Origin: an uncultured Ruminococcus sp.
GTDB lineage: Bacteria; Bacillota; Clostridia; Oscillospirales; Acutalibacteraceae
Direction of reading: 5' to 3'
Length of the DNA stretch: 5,437 nucleotides
Assembly: GCA_902773265.1 (NCBI GenBank)
Contig: CACYDZ010000119.1
Span: 1-5,437, forward strand
Under the pieces are notes generated by a model. That model had not been told where the DNA came from. It made no database searches and saw nothing but the letters and a program-made list of their open reading frames with translations. Positions 5,381 to 5,437 of this stretch are shown one piece after another. The position numbers and the translations under genes were made by a program. The stretch's first letter is position 1. Each line of letters starts with the position of its first letter.

Positions 5381-5437
5381 CTAAGGGGCTTTGCCCCTTA
5401 ACCCCACCACTTTTTTGAAAAAAAGTGGACAAAAAAC
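5318..5437 (-). repeat. Modular palindromic repeat, copy 4 (right end cut by window)
   Basis: Read on the minus strand this has the same module order as copies 2 and 3. The T-rich hairpin CCAC(T)6-GA-(A)6GTGG is at 5407-5428, then TAAGGGGC-TTT-GCCCCTTA at 5382-5400, then the TTAAAGGGC-type hairpin in two copies (5352-5373 and 5318-5339). The 24-bp palindrome module is absent. The last hairpin abuts the ribosome binding site of the lipoprotein gene, so the repeat probably lies in its 5' leader. The leader module, if present, is beyond the window. Confidence 0.82.

Overview
The window looks like chromosomal DNA of a low-to-moderate-GC Gram-positive, most likely a Clostridia member (Ruminococcus/Oscillospiraceae-like; an impression from gene style, not a proven assignment). 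The grounds are good Shine-Dalgarno sites, TTG and GTG start codons, a lipobox lipoprotein, QueH as the queuosine-finishing enzyme, and intergenic DNA packed with short palindromic repeats. No rRNA, tRNA, CRISPR array, transposase or phage gene is visible.

Layout. 1-427 is gene-free and consists of nested copies of a modular palindromic repeat plus a strong separate hairpin. 428-1096 (+) encodes a HAD-superfamily phosphatase with a TTG start. Converging on it, and overlapping its 3' end by 42 bp, is a compact minus-strand group read 3189 -> 1055: a phosphoglycolate-phosphatase-like HAD hydrolase, then queH (epoxyqueuosine reductase), then a trimeric-type purine-nucleoside phosphorylase. HAD and queH overlap by 17 nt and queH is 16 nt from the phosphorylase, so these three are very probably one operon. 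3190-3389 holds a complete inverted copy of the repeat. 3390-5300 (-) encodes a 636-residue lipoprotein that I do not recognise. It has a lipobox, three apparent copies of an alpha/beta module, one C-terminal transmembrane helix and a basic cytosolic tail. 5301-5437 holds its ribosome binding site and another repeat copy, cut by the window edge.

How it fits together. The recognisable genes are housekeeping or accessory metabolism: nucleoside phosphorolysis, the last step of tRNA queuosine synthesis, and small-molecule dephosphorylation. They are tied together by layout more than by one obvious pathway. The two most unusual things are the repeat family and the lipoprotein. The full or near-full repeat copies point the same way as the gene just downstream, and they keep hairpin structure while changing hairpin sequence. 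The lipoprotein appears tethered to the membrane at both ends. I see no defence or mobile system here.
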